Part shown: positions 16,753 through 23,423 of the stretch, in pieces | Layout: each line of letters starts with the position of its first letter | Position numbering within the stretch: the first letter of the stretch is position 1 | Source of the DNA: Rhodanobacter sp. | GTDB lineage: Bacteria > Pseudomonadota > Gammaproteobacteria > Xanthomonadales > Rhodanobacteraceae | DNA length: 37,385 nucleotides | Assembly (NCBI GenBank): GCA_027450005.1 | Contig: DAIDKO010000135.1 | Span: 1 to 37,385 of the forward strand | Direction: 5' to 3' | Notes under the pieces: model-generated | Seen by the model: only the letters and a program-made list of their open reading frames with translations | What the model was told of the DNA's origin: nothing | Databases searched by the model: none | Position numbers and translations under genes: made by a program

Positions 16753-16770
16753 AGATTTCCTAAGAAATCT
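16753..16770. terminator. hairpin between convergent genes, possible weak terminator
   Basis: AGATTTC and GAAATCT (seven perfect pairs, loop CTAA) lie between the convergent HGGxSTG and J-domain genes. The stem is AT-rich and no T run follows on either strand, so termination would be weak. Confidence 0.35.
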
Positions 16771-16847
16771 CAAAACTTCCCATGCCATGCGGCCAGCTGC
16801 TCGTGCCACACATGGGCCGCCAACCAGTCGAGCCGAGCTCGCCAGCT

Positions 16848-17210
16848 TCAATCCTTGCGATGGCCTTCTTCAAATACGCGCAACGCGCGCTCGTAGGCGG
16901 CATTGATAAGCTTGCTCTTTTCCTCGGCAATCGTCCTTAGCTCGATGCCGAGTCCGCTCGTCTTGTCCGGATGGTATTCGGCAATCCTCCTCCGGTAGGC
17001 CAGCTTGATTTCGTCCAGCGACGCACTGGCGGGGACTTGCAGGATTTCATGCCAATCAGCTTGCGCACTTAGCGGCTTTGTCCCGCCTTGATTCGTTTGT
17101 GACGGATTGGACGGGTCGTCTGCGGCCCGTGCGCGGCTCATCCACCACGAAACGATAGTGTAGCCTAGGATTAGGCCGAGCAAGATCACGCTGAGGTTTT
17201 CAACCGTCAT
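16848..17210 (-). CDS. membrane-anchored J-domain protein
   Basis: A 120-residue protein. Residues 5-24 form one hydrophobic segment (LSVILLGLILGYTIVSWW), followed by a polar linker and a J domain from about residue 52 to 115. The HPD triad needed to stimulate DnaK is present (residues 80-82, EYHPDKT), preceded by AYRRRIAEYH as in true J domains. There is no G/F region or zinc centre, so it is a class-C type co-chaperone. It probably recruits DnaK to a client at the inner membrane. Its ATG overlaps the stop of the unknown membrane gene (ATGA), making that protein a plausible partner. Confidence 0.85.
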   Translation of the reverse strand: MTVENLSVILLGLILGYTIVSWWMSRARAADDPSNPSQTNQGGTKPLSAQADWHEILQVPASASLDEIKLAYRRRIAEYHPDKTSGLGIELRTIAEEKSKLINAAYERALRVFEEGHRKD

Positions 17211-17974
17211 GACTCATTCTGTGAGGTCGCCATGACAGTATTTTCAGTACTGTCTTTGGTACGCGCTGCAAGGGCGTTCCGGTAACGGCTTAGGCGATCA
17301 AGCGCGATGGAGTCTCCCGTGAGGAACGCTTCCATCTCTTCGCAACGCGCGATGAGTGCCTCAATCGTATGCTTACGCGCACCCGTCGGTATCTCATCGA
17401 TGAACGACGCGAGGTCTTCCGTCAGTGGGGCCATCAGAGACAATCGCCGAACGAGCCCAGCTGCAAACGGTGGACATGCGACACTCTCTAATGCGAGCAG
17501 CGCGAATTTCCTGCCGTCTAGCGAAAAGCTGCTACGCAAAAACCAGAGGCGCACCATCAATACAAGGGTGGAGACATAAGCCAGCGCCACTACGGGCCAC
17601 GATTTTTCCGCACCGACTATTAACAAAGCAACCGGGATACCAAGGACCACGCAAACGAAAACCGAGAAAACATAAGGCGCCAACTTTGCGCTGGCGGCGA
17701 TGGTTTTTCGCATTCGAAACGTCAGGCGCGGTGCCTCCGCAATCGCCTCAGCACGGCCCCATTGGCCACGAAATGCAGGCCACATCGGGGTAAAGGGATT
17801 TACCCAGATGGGCGAGCGTCCGGCAACGCGAAGACGGTCGTCGGCGAGCCGGACGCAAATACCGCGCCAAGTCTGCTGCAGCACACCCTCGTTTGCATAG
17901 GCGAAAACGACACAGGTCGAGCCATATAGTGCGAAAATGAGCAACGCGATCTCGACTTCGCTCGAAATCATCAT
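17207..17974 (-). CDS. unknown multi-pass membrane protein
   Basis: I do not recognise a family for this 255-residue protein. Three hydrophobic segments are visible: residues about 6-26 (EIALLIFALYGSTCVVFAYAN), 98-120 (YVFSVFVCVVLGIPVALLIVG) and 126-147 (PVVALAYVSTLVLMVRLWFL). A soluble C-terminal part of about 100 residues is rich in charged helices. It is the middle gene of a three-gene operon, joined by four-base ATGA overlaps on both sides, so its product is probably made in step with the DUF2167 and J-domain proteins. Codon use is less GC-biased than in the surrounding core genes. Confidence 0.75.
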   Translation of the reverse strand: MMISSEVEIALLIFALYGSTCVVFAYANEGVLQQTWRGICVRLADDRLRVAGRSPIWVNPFTPMWPAFRGQWGRAEAIAEAPRLTFRMRKTIAASAKLAPYVFSVFVCVVLGIPVALLIVGAEKSWPVVALAYVSTLVLMVRLWFLRSSFSLDGRKFALLALESVACPPFAAGLVRRLSLMAPLTEDLASFIDEIPTGARKHTIEALIARCEEMEAFLTGDSIALDRLSRYRNALAARTKDSTENTVMATSQNES

Positions 17975-18855
17975 CTGTCCCGGTTGCGGCCAGTCAGGCG
18001 CTTGAAAAACTTACCTATCGACGCGAACAGCGCTACAACGAACGCCGCCACAACCTTCCAGCCTGCAACAAGCGCGGCGACGATCACTTTCCACAGGCCG
18101 GTCTTGGCGGCCACCGCCACAGCGCCGCCGGTGATCAATGCCGCTAACCCATATTCCGCAGTTTTGTCGCCGGGCTTGTAGGAGGCATATGTCTGATTGC
18201 CGACGAATCTGTACCCGGCCACAACATTCTTGAACTGGCTCACGGACGCCTGCAGAGTGCGTGGATCGTCGACCAACGTAGCAGCAGTGAACCCTGTCCT
18301 GCTCAGGAGTCGCGTGTTGTAGTTGATGACTTCGCCCCCATTGCTATCGCGCGCCTCCATCGCCCAACTGAGGTTGTGTGTTTGAGGGTCATAGAACGGA
18401 GCCTGCTCCCACCCCACAATCTGTAGAGTCGGCCATCCGCGCGCACTGAGTTGCTTGTTTGCCCTTTCTTGGGTGCTGCGCAGCGTCGACAGTAGGGCGT
18501 CTGGGTCGATTTTTTCTTGGTCGGATACGTGCCCGGCATCCGTGTAATTGAAAACTCCCCACCATGCAAAATCATTCGGTGCGAAGACGGTCTCGCTGTC
18601 GTCCGAGGACAGGTTCTGAGTGAGCGCCATGAACTTGACTGTGTCCGCCGGACCAAGGAAGCGATAACCTGCGGGAACATCGAAGGTGGCATTCGTGCCC
18701 ACGGAAACCTGCGTTGGTCCCTCAACCCAGTGCAACGCCCTTATCTGTTGGGCGATGGTTGGCGTGCCCTGTGGGGCGTCCTGCGCGACTGCTGCGTTCG
18801 CGCAGGCAAGACATAAGGCCAGCAAAAGCGCGCGACGGCCGTATCGAATCATCAT
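17971..18855 (-). CDS. DUF2167 family exported, membrane-anchored protein
   Basis: The 294-residue product starts with a clear signal peptide (RRALLLALCLACANAAVAQ). A DUF2167 domain follows, recognisable by FDVPAGYRFLGPADTVKFM, FAWWGVFNYTDAGHV and the signature GWEQAPFYDPQTHNLSWA, with ARDSNGGEVINYNTRLLSRTG further on. The C-terminal region has one or more hydrophobic helices (YGLAALITGGAVAVAAKTG; KVVAAFVVALFASIGKFF) and a basic tail, so the domain should face the periplasm while the tail is cytoplasmic. Function of DUF2167 is unknown. It is the first gene of the operon, with AGGAGAG just before the ATG at 18855; an ATG one codon later is equally usable. Confidence 0.85.
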   Translation of the reverse strand: MMIRYGRRALLLALCLACANAAVAQDAPQGTPTIAQQIRALHWVEGPTQVSVGTNATFDVPAGYRFLGPADTVKFMALTQNLSSDDSETVFAPNDFAWWGVFNYTDAGHVSDQEKIDPDALLSTLRSTQERANKQLSARGWPTLQIVGWEQAPFYDPQTHNLSWAMEARDSNGGEVINYNTRLLSRTGFTAATLVDDPRTLQASVSQFKNVVAGYRFVGNQTYASYKPGDKTAEYGLAALITGGAVAVAAKTGLWKVIVAALVAGWKVVAAFVVALFASIGKFFKRLTGRNRDR

Positions 18856-19203
18856 GCCCTCTCTCCTGGTGGAGCATCAACGCCTCGGTGATGGAGCCCG
18901 GCACACAGATGGTAGGCAATGCTGCACATCGCCCGCGCCGGTTGCAATACTCACCTACGCGCGTTCGGTGCCAGCAAAGTTCTGAAATCTGACGGCATGA
19001 GGAAGCCATCCACGCGCCGTGCAACCACTCCGGAACACTACGTAGAGCCGCCCAAGCCGGCCACATAGCGCGCATGGCGCGCGTGCGCGAGTGAGTCTGG
19101 CGCACCAGACGCGCGGCACTGGCGTGGCTGCCGGAAACGGGCCATTCCAACTAACCGGCCCACATCGCGCGCGCGAGTCCATGCGGATGCGCGGGCGCCG
19201 ATG
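18856..19203. other. gene-free stretch between yoeB and the DUF2167 operon
   Basis: No gene is supported. A minus-strand frame open from 19150 into the DUF2167 gene (142 codons) is rich in Trp, Cys, Arg and Met and shows no domain. Two hairpins are present: GTCTGG/CCAGAC at 19095-19110 (loop CGCA) and GGGCC/GGCCC at 19139-19161. Neither has a T tract. The promoter of the DUF2167 operon should lie here, but no convincing -35/-10 pair was found. Confidence 0.5.
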
Positions 19204-19458
19204 TCAGTAGTGGTAACGCGCCGTGGCGATCATCAGGATATTGCCCTCGACCTTGTAGACGATGCGGTGTTCATCGTTGATGCGCCGCGACCAATAGCCG
19301 GCCAGCGCGTGTCGCAGGGGTTCGGGTTTGCCGATGCCTTGGCAAGGGTCACGCTGGATCGCCTTCACGAGGTCATTGATCCGCTTTAGCAGCTTCCTAT
19401 CGGCCTGCTGCCAGTACAGGTAATCCTCCCAGGCGTTGTCCGAAAACTGGAGGATCAC
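19204..19458 (-). CDS. yoeB: YoeB family mRNA interferase toxin
   Basis: YoeB is a ribosome-dependent endoribonuclease that cuts mRNA in the A site when freed from its antitoxin. The 84-residue product has the same length as E. coli YoeB and matches it closely: WEDYLYWQQADRKLLKRIN, GKPEPLRHALAGYWSRRINDEHRIVY, and the C-terminal ATARYHY. The catalytic residues of the family are present: Glu in KPEPL, Arg in SRRI and the penultimate His. It starts at GTG, overlapping the yefM stop as GTGA, so the toxin depends on antitoxin translation. Confidence 0.95.
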   Translation of the reverse strand: MILQFSDNAWEDYLYWQQADRKLLKRINDLVKAIQRDPCQGIGKPEPLRHALAGYWSRRINDEHRIVYKVEGNILMIATARYHY

Positions 19459-19706
19459 TCCGCCAGTTCCCGAACCTGCCCGTGCCCGGCTTCAAGTTGC
19501 GCCATGGACGCCAGCAGGCGCTTGGCGTTCTTGGGGCTGCGCAGCAGGTAGGCGGTTTCCTCCATCGCCTTGAAGTCCTCCAGCGACAGCATGACCACGG
19601 CTTGCTGATGGCTGCGGGTGATGATGACCGGCTCATGGTCGTTGACCACGCGGTCCATCGTGTCGGCCAGCGCGGCGCGTGCGGCAGTGTAGGTGATCGA
19701 GTCCAT
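19455..19706 (-). CDS. yefM: YefM family antitoxin
   Basis: The 83-residue antitoxin begins MDSITYTAARAALADTMDRV, then has NDHEPVIITRSHQQAVVMLSLEDFKAMEETAYLL, the Phd/YefM fold that dimerises and binds DNA. The C-terminal part (SPKNAKRLLASMAQLEAGHG) is the toxin-wrapping tail. Together with YoeB it represses its own promoter; the matching operator lies directly upstream. I chose the ATG at 19706 because it gives the standard YefM start; the frame is open to 19826 but runs through the promoter. Confidence 0.94.
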   Translation of the reverse strand: MDSITYTAARAALADTMDRVVNDHEPVIITRSHQQAVVMLSLEDFKAMEETAYLLRSPKNAKRLLASMAQLEAGHGQVRELAE

Positions 19707-19722
19707 GGCGGCGCTCCGAATA

Positions 19723-19740
19723 TGTACAGGATATTGTACG
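19723..19740 (-). promoter_or_regulatory. YefM-YoeB operator (two TGTACA-type cores)
   Basis: TGTACA (19723-19728) and TGTACG (19735-19740) are spaced 12 bases centre to centre. The E. coli YefM operator is known to have two TGTACA-core palindromes with the same 12-base spacing. The site overlaps the -10 of the predicted promoter, as expected for autorepression. Confidence 0.75.
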
Positions 19741-19761
19741 TATGTCATCTGATGCAGTCCA
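19733..19761 (-). promoter_or_regulatory. yefM-yoeB promoter
   Basis: On the minus strand TGGACT (19761-19756) and TACAAT (19738-19733) are separated by exactly 17 bases. The -10 lies within the YefM operator. Confidence 0.6.
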
Positions 19762-19828
19762 GTGGCGTCCAGCAGCATCCGGTTGGCCTGCCGCATGGGA
19801 TCGGATCGGATAGCGGGGCATCCCACGC

Positions 19829-19834
19829 TATACT
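19829..19834 (+). promoter_or_regulatory. -10-like TATACT, candidate gmk promoter
   Basis: TATACT matches five of six consensus bases, in the phrase GCTATACTCCCG. No good -35 is found 16-18 bases upstream. If it is the native gmk promoter, the leader would be about 200 bases long and would contain the TGTACCCA copy. Confidence 0.35.
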
Positions 19835-20002
19835 CCCGCCCCTGTCATCCACTGCACCCTGCCGATGCCTACCGTCCGTTTTGGTTGTACCCACACGGAG
19901 AGGCGAAGTGTAGAAACCTTGATATACGGCCGTTTGTCGGCCCTACTGGTGGTTTAGGTGCCAATGAGAGCACGCGGCAAGACCAAACCACTCCCGCCGA
20001 CT

Positions 20003-20021
20003 CTCTCCCCGGCGGGGAGAG
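20003..20021. repeat. GC-rich hairpin before gmk, REP-like
   Basis: CTCTCCCC-GGC-GGGGAGAG forms eight perfect pairs with a three-base loop, about 25 bases before the gmk start. It has no T tract and resembles dispersed intergenic palindromes of xanthomonads. Only one copy is visible in this window. Confidence 0.45.
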
Positions 20022-20045
20022 GGTCCAGATGGGCTTCGCTGCGCC

Positions 20046-20669
20046 ATGACGATTGAGGCGGCTAGCACCCTGTTCGTGGTCGCCGCGCCCTCGGGCGCCG
20101 GCAAGTCGACCCTGGTCAATGCGCTGCTGGAGCGCGAGCCGGCGATCTCGCTGTCGATCTCGCACACCACGCGGCCGCCTCGGCCGGGCGAGCTGTACGG
20201 GCGCCACTACTACTTCACCGAACGCGCGGAGTTCGAGCGCGAGGTCGCCGAGGGCATCTTCCTCGAGCACGCCGAGGTGCACGGCAACCTGTATGGCACC
20301 TCGCGCGACAAGGTGGATGCGCTGCTGGCGCAGGGGCGTGATGTGCTGCTGGAAATCGACTGGCAGGGCGCGGCGCAGATCCGCCAGAGCAAGCCGGACT
20401 GCGTCAGCGTGTTCATCCTGCCGCCATCGCGCGCCGAGCTGGAGCGCCGCCTGCGCGGCCGCGGTTCGGACGCGCCGGAGGTGATCGAGCGCCGCCTGGC
20501 CAATTCGCGCGGCGAAATCGCCCACGCGCACGAGTTCGACTACATCATCGTCAACGACCGTTTCGAGGACGCGCTGGACGAATTGCAGGCCATCGTGCGC
20601 GCCGTGCGCCTGCGCGGTACGCTGCAGTGCCACCGGCACGAGGCCCTGATCGCCGAGCTGCTGGCCTGA
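20046..20669 (+). CDS. gmk: guanylate kinase
   Basis: This enzyme phosphorylates GMP to GDP with ATP, an essential purine step. The 207-residue product (E. coli 207) shows the P-loop APSGAGKSTLVNALL, the GMP-binding SISHTTRPPRPGELYGRHYYF, FLEHAEVHGNLYGTS, LLEIDWQGAAQIR and the lid segment RLRGRGSDAPEVIERRL. The ATG at 20046 has almost no Shine-Dalgarno sequence and follows a strong hairpin, an unusual context for an essential gene. Codon use is normal for the core genome. Confidence 0.97.
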   Translation: MTIEAASTLFVVAAPSGAGKSTLVNALLEREPAISLSISHTTRPPRPGELYGRHYYFTERAEFEREVAEGIFLEHAEVHGNLYGTSRDKVDALLAQGRDVLLEIDWQGAAQIRQSKPDCVSVFILPPSRAELERRLRGRGSDAPEVIERRLANSRGEIAHAHEFDYIIVNDRFEDALDELQAIVRAVRLRGTLQCHRHEALIAELLA

Positions 20670-20738
20670 ACGCCGCGCCATCGCCCGGAAGCTTGCCGGC
20701 TTGGCGGCCCCCCGCCGCTCAGCTAACGTAGGCCGCTT

Positions 20739-21566
20739 ATGAACGCCGCCGCCCCCTCCGACGACACGCTGATCCGCATCCGCGGCCTCACCACGGTGCT
20801 GAGCGGAAAAAAGGTCTTCGACGCGCTGGACATGGACATCCCGCGCGGCAAGGTCACCGCGATCATGGGCCCCAGTGGTACCGGCAAGACCACCCTGCTC
20901 AAGCACATCACCGGGCAGATGCGCGGCGATGCCGGGCAGGTGCAGGTCGACGGGAAGAACGTGCCGGAGCTGGGTCGCGAGGCGCTGTACGCGCTGCGCG
21001 AGAAGATCGGCTACCTGTTCCAGAACTCGGCCCTGCTCACCGACTTCGACGTGTTCGAGAACGTGGCCTTCCCGCTGCGCCAGCACACCAGTCTGCCCGA
21101 GGTGCTGATCCGCAACATCGTGCTGACCAAGCTGCAGGCCGTAGGCCTGCGCGGTGCCGCCCAACTGGCGCCCAGCGAGCTGTCCGGCGGCATGGCGCGG
21201 CGCGTGGCGCTGGCGCGGGCGATCGTGTTCGACCCGATGCTGATCCTCTACGACGAACCGTTCGTGGGCCTCGATCCGATCGCCCTCAACCAAGTGCTGA
21301 AGCTGATCCGCACGCTCAACCAGACACTGGGCATCACCAGCGTGCTGGTGGCGCACGAGCTGGACGCGATCAAGCAGGTGGCCGACCGCGTCTTCCTGAT
21401 CGCCAACGGCAAGGTGGTGGCGCAGGGCGACCCGAAGACCATCGCCGGTGACGGTTCGCCGTGGACGCGACAGTTCTTCGGCGGCGAGGCGGACGGCCCG
21501 GTGCCGTTCCAGTATCCGGCCAGCGATTACGCCGAAGCCCTCGGTTTCCCGCGGAGCGGCGCATGA
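20739..21566 (+). CDS. mlaF: phospholipid ABC transporter ATP-binding protein MlaF
   Basis: MlaF powers the inner-membrane MlaFEDB complex, which moves phospholipids between the periplasmic carrier MlaC and the inner membrane to keep outer-membrane asymmetry. The 275-residue product has Walker A (GPSGTGKTT), the Q-loop in GYLFQNSALLTDFDVFENVAFPLRQH, signature LSGGMARRVALARA, Walker B (LILYDEPFVGLDP) and the H-loop (VLVAHELD). FQNSALLTDFDVFENVAFPLR is typical of Mla/Ttg2-type ATPases. The TGA overlaps the mlaE ATG as ATGA. Confidence 0.96.
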   Translation: MNAAAPSDDTLIRIRGLTTVLSGKKVFDALDMDIPRGKVTAIMGPSGTGKTTLLKHITGQMRGDAGQVQVDGKNVPELGREALYALREKIGYLFQNSALLTDFDVFENVAFPLRQHTSLPEVLIRNIVLTKLQAVGLRGAAQLAPSELSGGMARRVALARAIVFDPMLILYDEPFVGLDPIALNQVLKLIRTLNQTLGITSVLVAHELDAIKQVADRVFLIANGKVVAQGDPKTIAGDGSPWTRQFFGGEADGPVPFQYPASDYAEALGFPRSGA

Positions 21567-22339
21567 ACGCACGCATCGAACGCGACAACATCGTGACCCA
21601 GTCGCTGGGCCAGATCGGCGCCTGTGGGCTGTTCCTGCTGCAGATCCTCGCGGCGACCCCGCGCAGCCTGCGCCGCCATGTGCGCGAGACGGTGCGCCAG
21701 CTGTGGTTCGTGGGTGCCATGAGCCTCACCATCATCATGGTCTGCGGCCTGTTCGTGGGCATGGTGCTGGCGCTGCAGCTTTACCACGTGCTGTCGATCT
21801 TCGGCGGCACCGCGGCCACCGGCACGGTGGTGGCGATCTCGATCTACCGCGAACTCGGCCCGGTGATCACCGCGCTGCTGTTCGCCGGCCGCGCCGGTAC
21901 CGCGATCACCGCCGAAATCGGCCTGATGCGCGCCACCGACCAGATCGCCGCGATGGAGCTGATGGCGGTGGACCCGCTGGCCTACGTGGCGGCGCCGCGG
22001 TTCCTGGCCGGGCTGATCGCCTTGCCCCTGCTGTGCTGCGTGTTTTCCGCGCTGGGCATCTTCGGCGGCCACCTGGTGGGAGTGACTTGGCTGGGCATCG
22101 ACAACGGCACGTTCTGGTCGAACATGACCGCCACCGTGGACGTGTGGCAAGACATCATCAGCGGCGTGGTCTGGAAGAGCCTGGCCTTCGGTGCCGTGGT
22201 GGCACTGATCGCGGTGTTCCAGGGCTACACTGCGCCGCCCACCAGCGAGGGCGTGGCCTACGCCACCACCCGCACCGTGGTCGCCTCGTCCATCGCCATC
22301 CTGGCGCTGGACTTCGTGCTGACTGCCTTCCTGATGTGA
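21563..22339 (+). CDS. mlaE: phospholipid ABC transporter permease MlaE
   Basis: MlaE is the multi-pass permease of the Mla transporter. The 258-residue product (260 in E. coli) has the family pattern: an amphipathic N-terminal helix, then RQLWFVGAMSLTIIMVCGLFVGMVLALQ, ISIYRELGPVITALLFAGRAGTAITAEIGLM, the MATDQ-like RATDQIAAMELMAVDPLAYV coupling segment, and C-terminal helices ending in LALDFVLTAFLM. The start at 21563 overlaps the mlaF stop by four bases. An unusual 180-base gap follows before mlaD. Confidence 0.95.
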   Translation: MNARIERDNIVTQSLGQIGACGLFLLQILAATPRSLRRHVRETVRQLWFVGAMSLTIIMVCGLFVGMVLALQLYHVLSIFGGTAATGTVVAISIYRELGPVITALLFAGRAGTAITAEIGLMRATDQIAAMELMAVDPLAYVAAPRFLAGLIALPLLCCVFSALGIFGGHLVGVTWLGIDNGTFWSNMTATVDVWQDIISGVVWKSLAFGAVVALIAVFQGYTAPPTSEGVAYATTRTVVASSIAILALDFVLTAFLM

Positions 22340-22519
22340 CGTCATGACGACGCGCGACAGCATCATGGTGCCCACAGCGCATGGATGGGCCGCTCGCGAC
22401 GAAGCACGCGAATGCCTGGTCGGCGCAGCCAGGCTTGCACCTGTACCGGGCCTGCCGACTCGAGCGACCGCCGGGAAGGCGGGTTTCCGAGATTCCAAAA
22501 AACCTTCGAGGATGTTGCC

Positions 22520-23389
22520 GTGAGCCAGAGAAAATCCTATGCCGTCGGCACCGGACTGTTCATCGTGCTCGGCTTTGCCGCGCTGGCCTATCTCGCCACC
22601 CAGACCAGCTCGGTGGCGAATCGCCAGCAAGGTGACAGCTACACGGTGGACGCGCAGTTCCAGAACATCGGCCAGTTGAAGGAGCGCGCCCCGGTGAAGA
22701 TCGCCGGTGTGCGCGTGGGCCAGGTGCAGTCGATCGCGCTGGAGCCGGGCAAGGCGGTGGCTGACGTGAAGCTGTCGATCGACAAGCGCTACGACACGAT
22801 ACCCACCGACTCGGTCGCCACGGTGTACACCAGCGGGCTGCTTGGCGACCAGTACGTGGGCATCGAGTATGGCCACGCCAAGAAATACGTGGCCAACGGC
22901 GGCAAGCTGGCGCTCACCCGCTCCAGCGAGCCTCTGGAGGAGATGCTGGGCAAGTTCTTCGGTGCCGGCGGTGCGGCCGATGCCATTGGCGGCACCTACA
23001 AGGTCTTCGCCCGCTTCAGCAACGTCGGCACTTTGTCGGCCGGCTCGCCGGTCAAGATGGCAGGCGTGCCGATCGGCCGGGTCGTGTCGGTGCAGGCCGA
23101 ACCCGACAAGCTTGATGCGCTGGTGACGCTGGCGATCGACAACCGCTACAACCAGATCCCCGACGATTCCGCCGCCGCGGTGTTCACCAGCGGTTTGATC
23201 GGCAGCCAGTACGTTGCGATCCAGCCCGGCGGTTCGCCGGACATGCTGAAGAACGGCGACGAGATGATCCTCACCCAGTCTGCGATGCAACTGGAGGACC
23301 TGATCGGCAAGTTCCTGGTCAACGGCTCCGGCAGCGGCGACGGTAAGCAGGGCGCCGGTGCTTCCACTTCCCCCGCCGGCAAACACTGA
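22520..23389 (+). CDS. mlaD: MlaD-type substrate-binding protein with two tandem MCE domains
   Basis: MlaD forms the periplasmic MCE ring attached to the MlaFEB transporter. E. coli MlaD has about 183 residues and one MCE domain. This product has 289 residues: a membrane anchor (about 8-27), MCE1 (about 39-118) with a pore helix (EPLEEMLGKFF, 137-147), then MCE2 (about 158-237) with a second pore helix (MQLEDLIGKFL, 256-266) and a Gly/Ser-rich tail. Aligned by eye without gaps, the two MCE domains share roughly half their residues (GLLGDQYVGI against GLIGSQYVAI; RAPVKIAGV against GSPVKMAGV). The start is GTG 22520 with GAGGA seven bases upstream; an upstream frame reaches 22385 but looks noncoding. 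Confidence 0.93.
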   Translation: MSQRKSYAVGTGLFIVLGFAALAYLATQTSSVANRQQGDSYTVDAQFQNIGQLKERAPVKIAGVRVGQVQSIALEPGKAVADVKLSIDKRYDTIPTDSVATVYTSGLLGDQYVGIEYGHAKKYVANGGKLALTRSSEPLEEMLGKFFGAGGAADAIGGTYKVFARFSNVGTLSAGSPVKMAGVPIGRVVSVQAEPDKLDALVTLAIDNRYNQIPDDSAAAVFTSGLIGSQYVAIQPGGSPDMLKNGDEMILTQSAMQLEDLIGKFLVNGSGSGDGKQGAGASTSPAGKH

Positions 23390-23423
23390 GCCGGCTCCCC
23401 GTTTCGCACAGAGGAGTTTCCGC

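Larger units (their letters stand above)
16321..19893. mobile_element. probable small integrative element or island remnant between yicC and gmk
   Basis: The stretch separates two genes that often lie close together in proteobacteria, appears more AT-rich with different codon use over 16850-18860, and carries accessory genes (HGGxSTG ORF, DUF2167/membrane/J-domain operon, YefM-YoeB). The left edge (about 16401-16440) and right edge (about 19854-19893) share a degenerate pattern: CACCC, then GCCGATG, then after 18-19 bases the exact octamer TGTACCCA. No integrase or transposase gene is visible, so if it is an element it has decayed or is moved in trans. Exact ends are uncertain. Confidence 0.5.
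19707..20045. other. intergenic region between yefM and gmk
   Basis: No gene is supported. The region holds the yefM promoter and operator (19723-19761), a plus-strand -10-like TATACT (19829-19834), the right-hand TGTACCCA copy (19886-19893), a small hairpin GGCCG/CGGCC (19928-19942) and a perfect GC-rich hairpin CTCTCCCC/GGGGAGAG (20003-20021). The accessory segment probably ends within it. Confidence 0.6.

Noticed and set aside
18722-19150. 142-codon minus-strand open frame overlapping the DUF2167 gene start
   Set aside because: Its composition (Trp, Cys, Met and Arg rich) is unlike a folded protein, it shows no domain and half of it lies out of frame inside a well-supported gene.
16321-19900. 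Integron cassette array
   Set aside because: A single GTTRRRY-like sequence was seen near 16355, but no paired attC sites or integrase.
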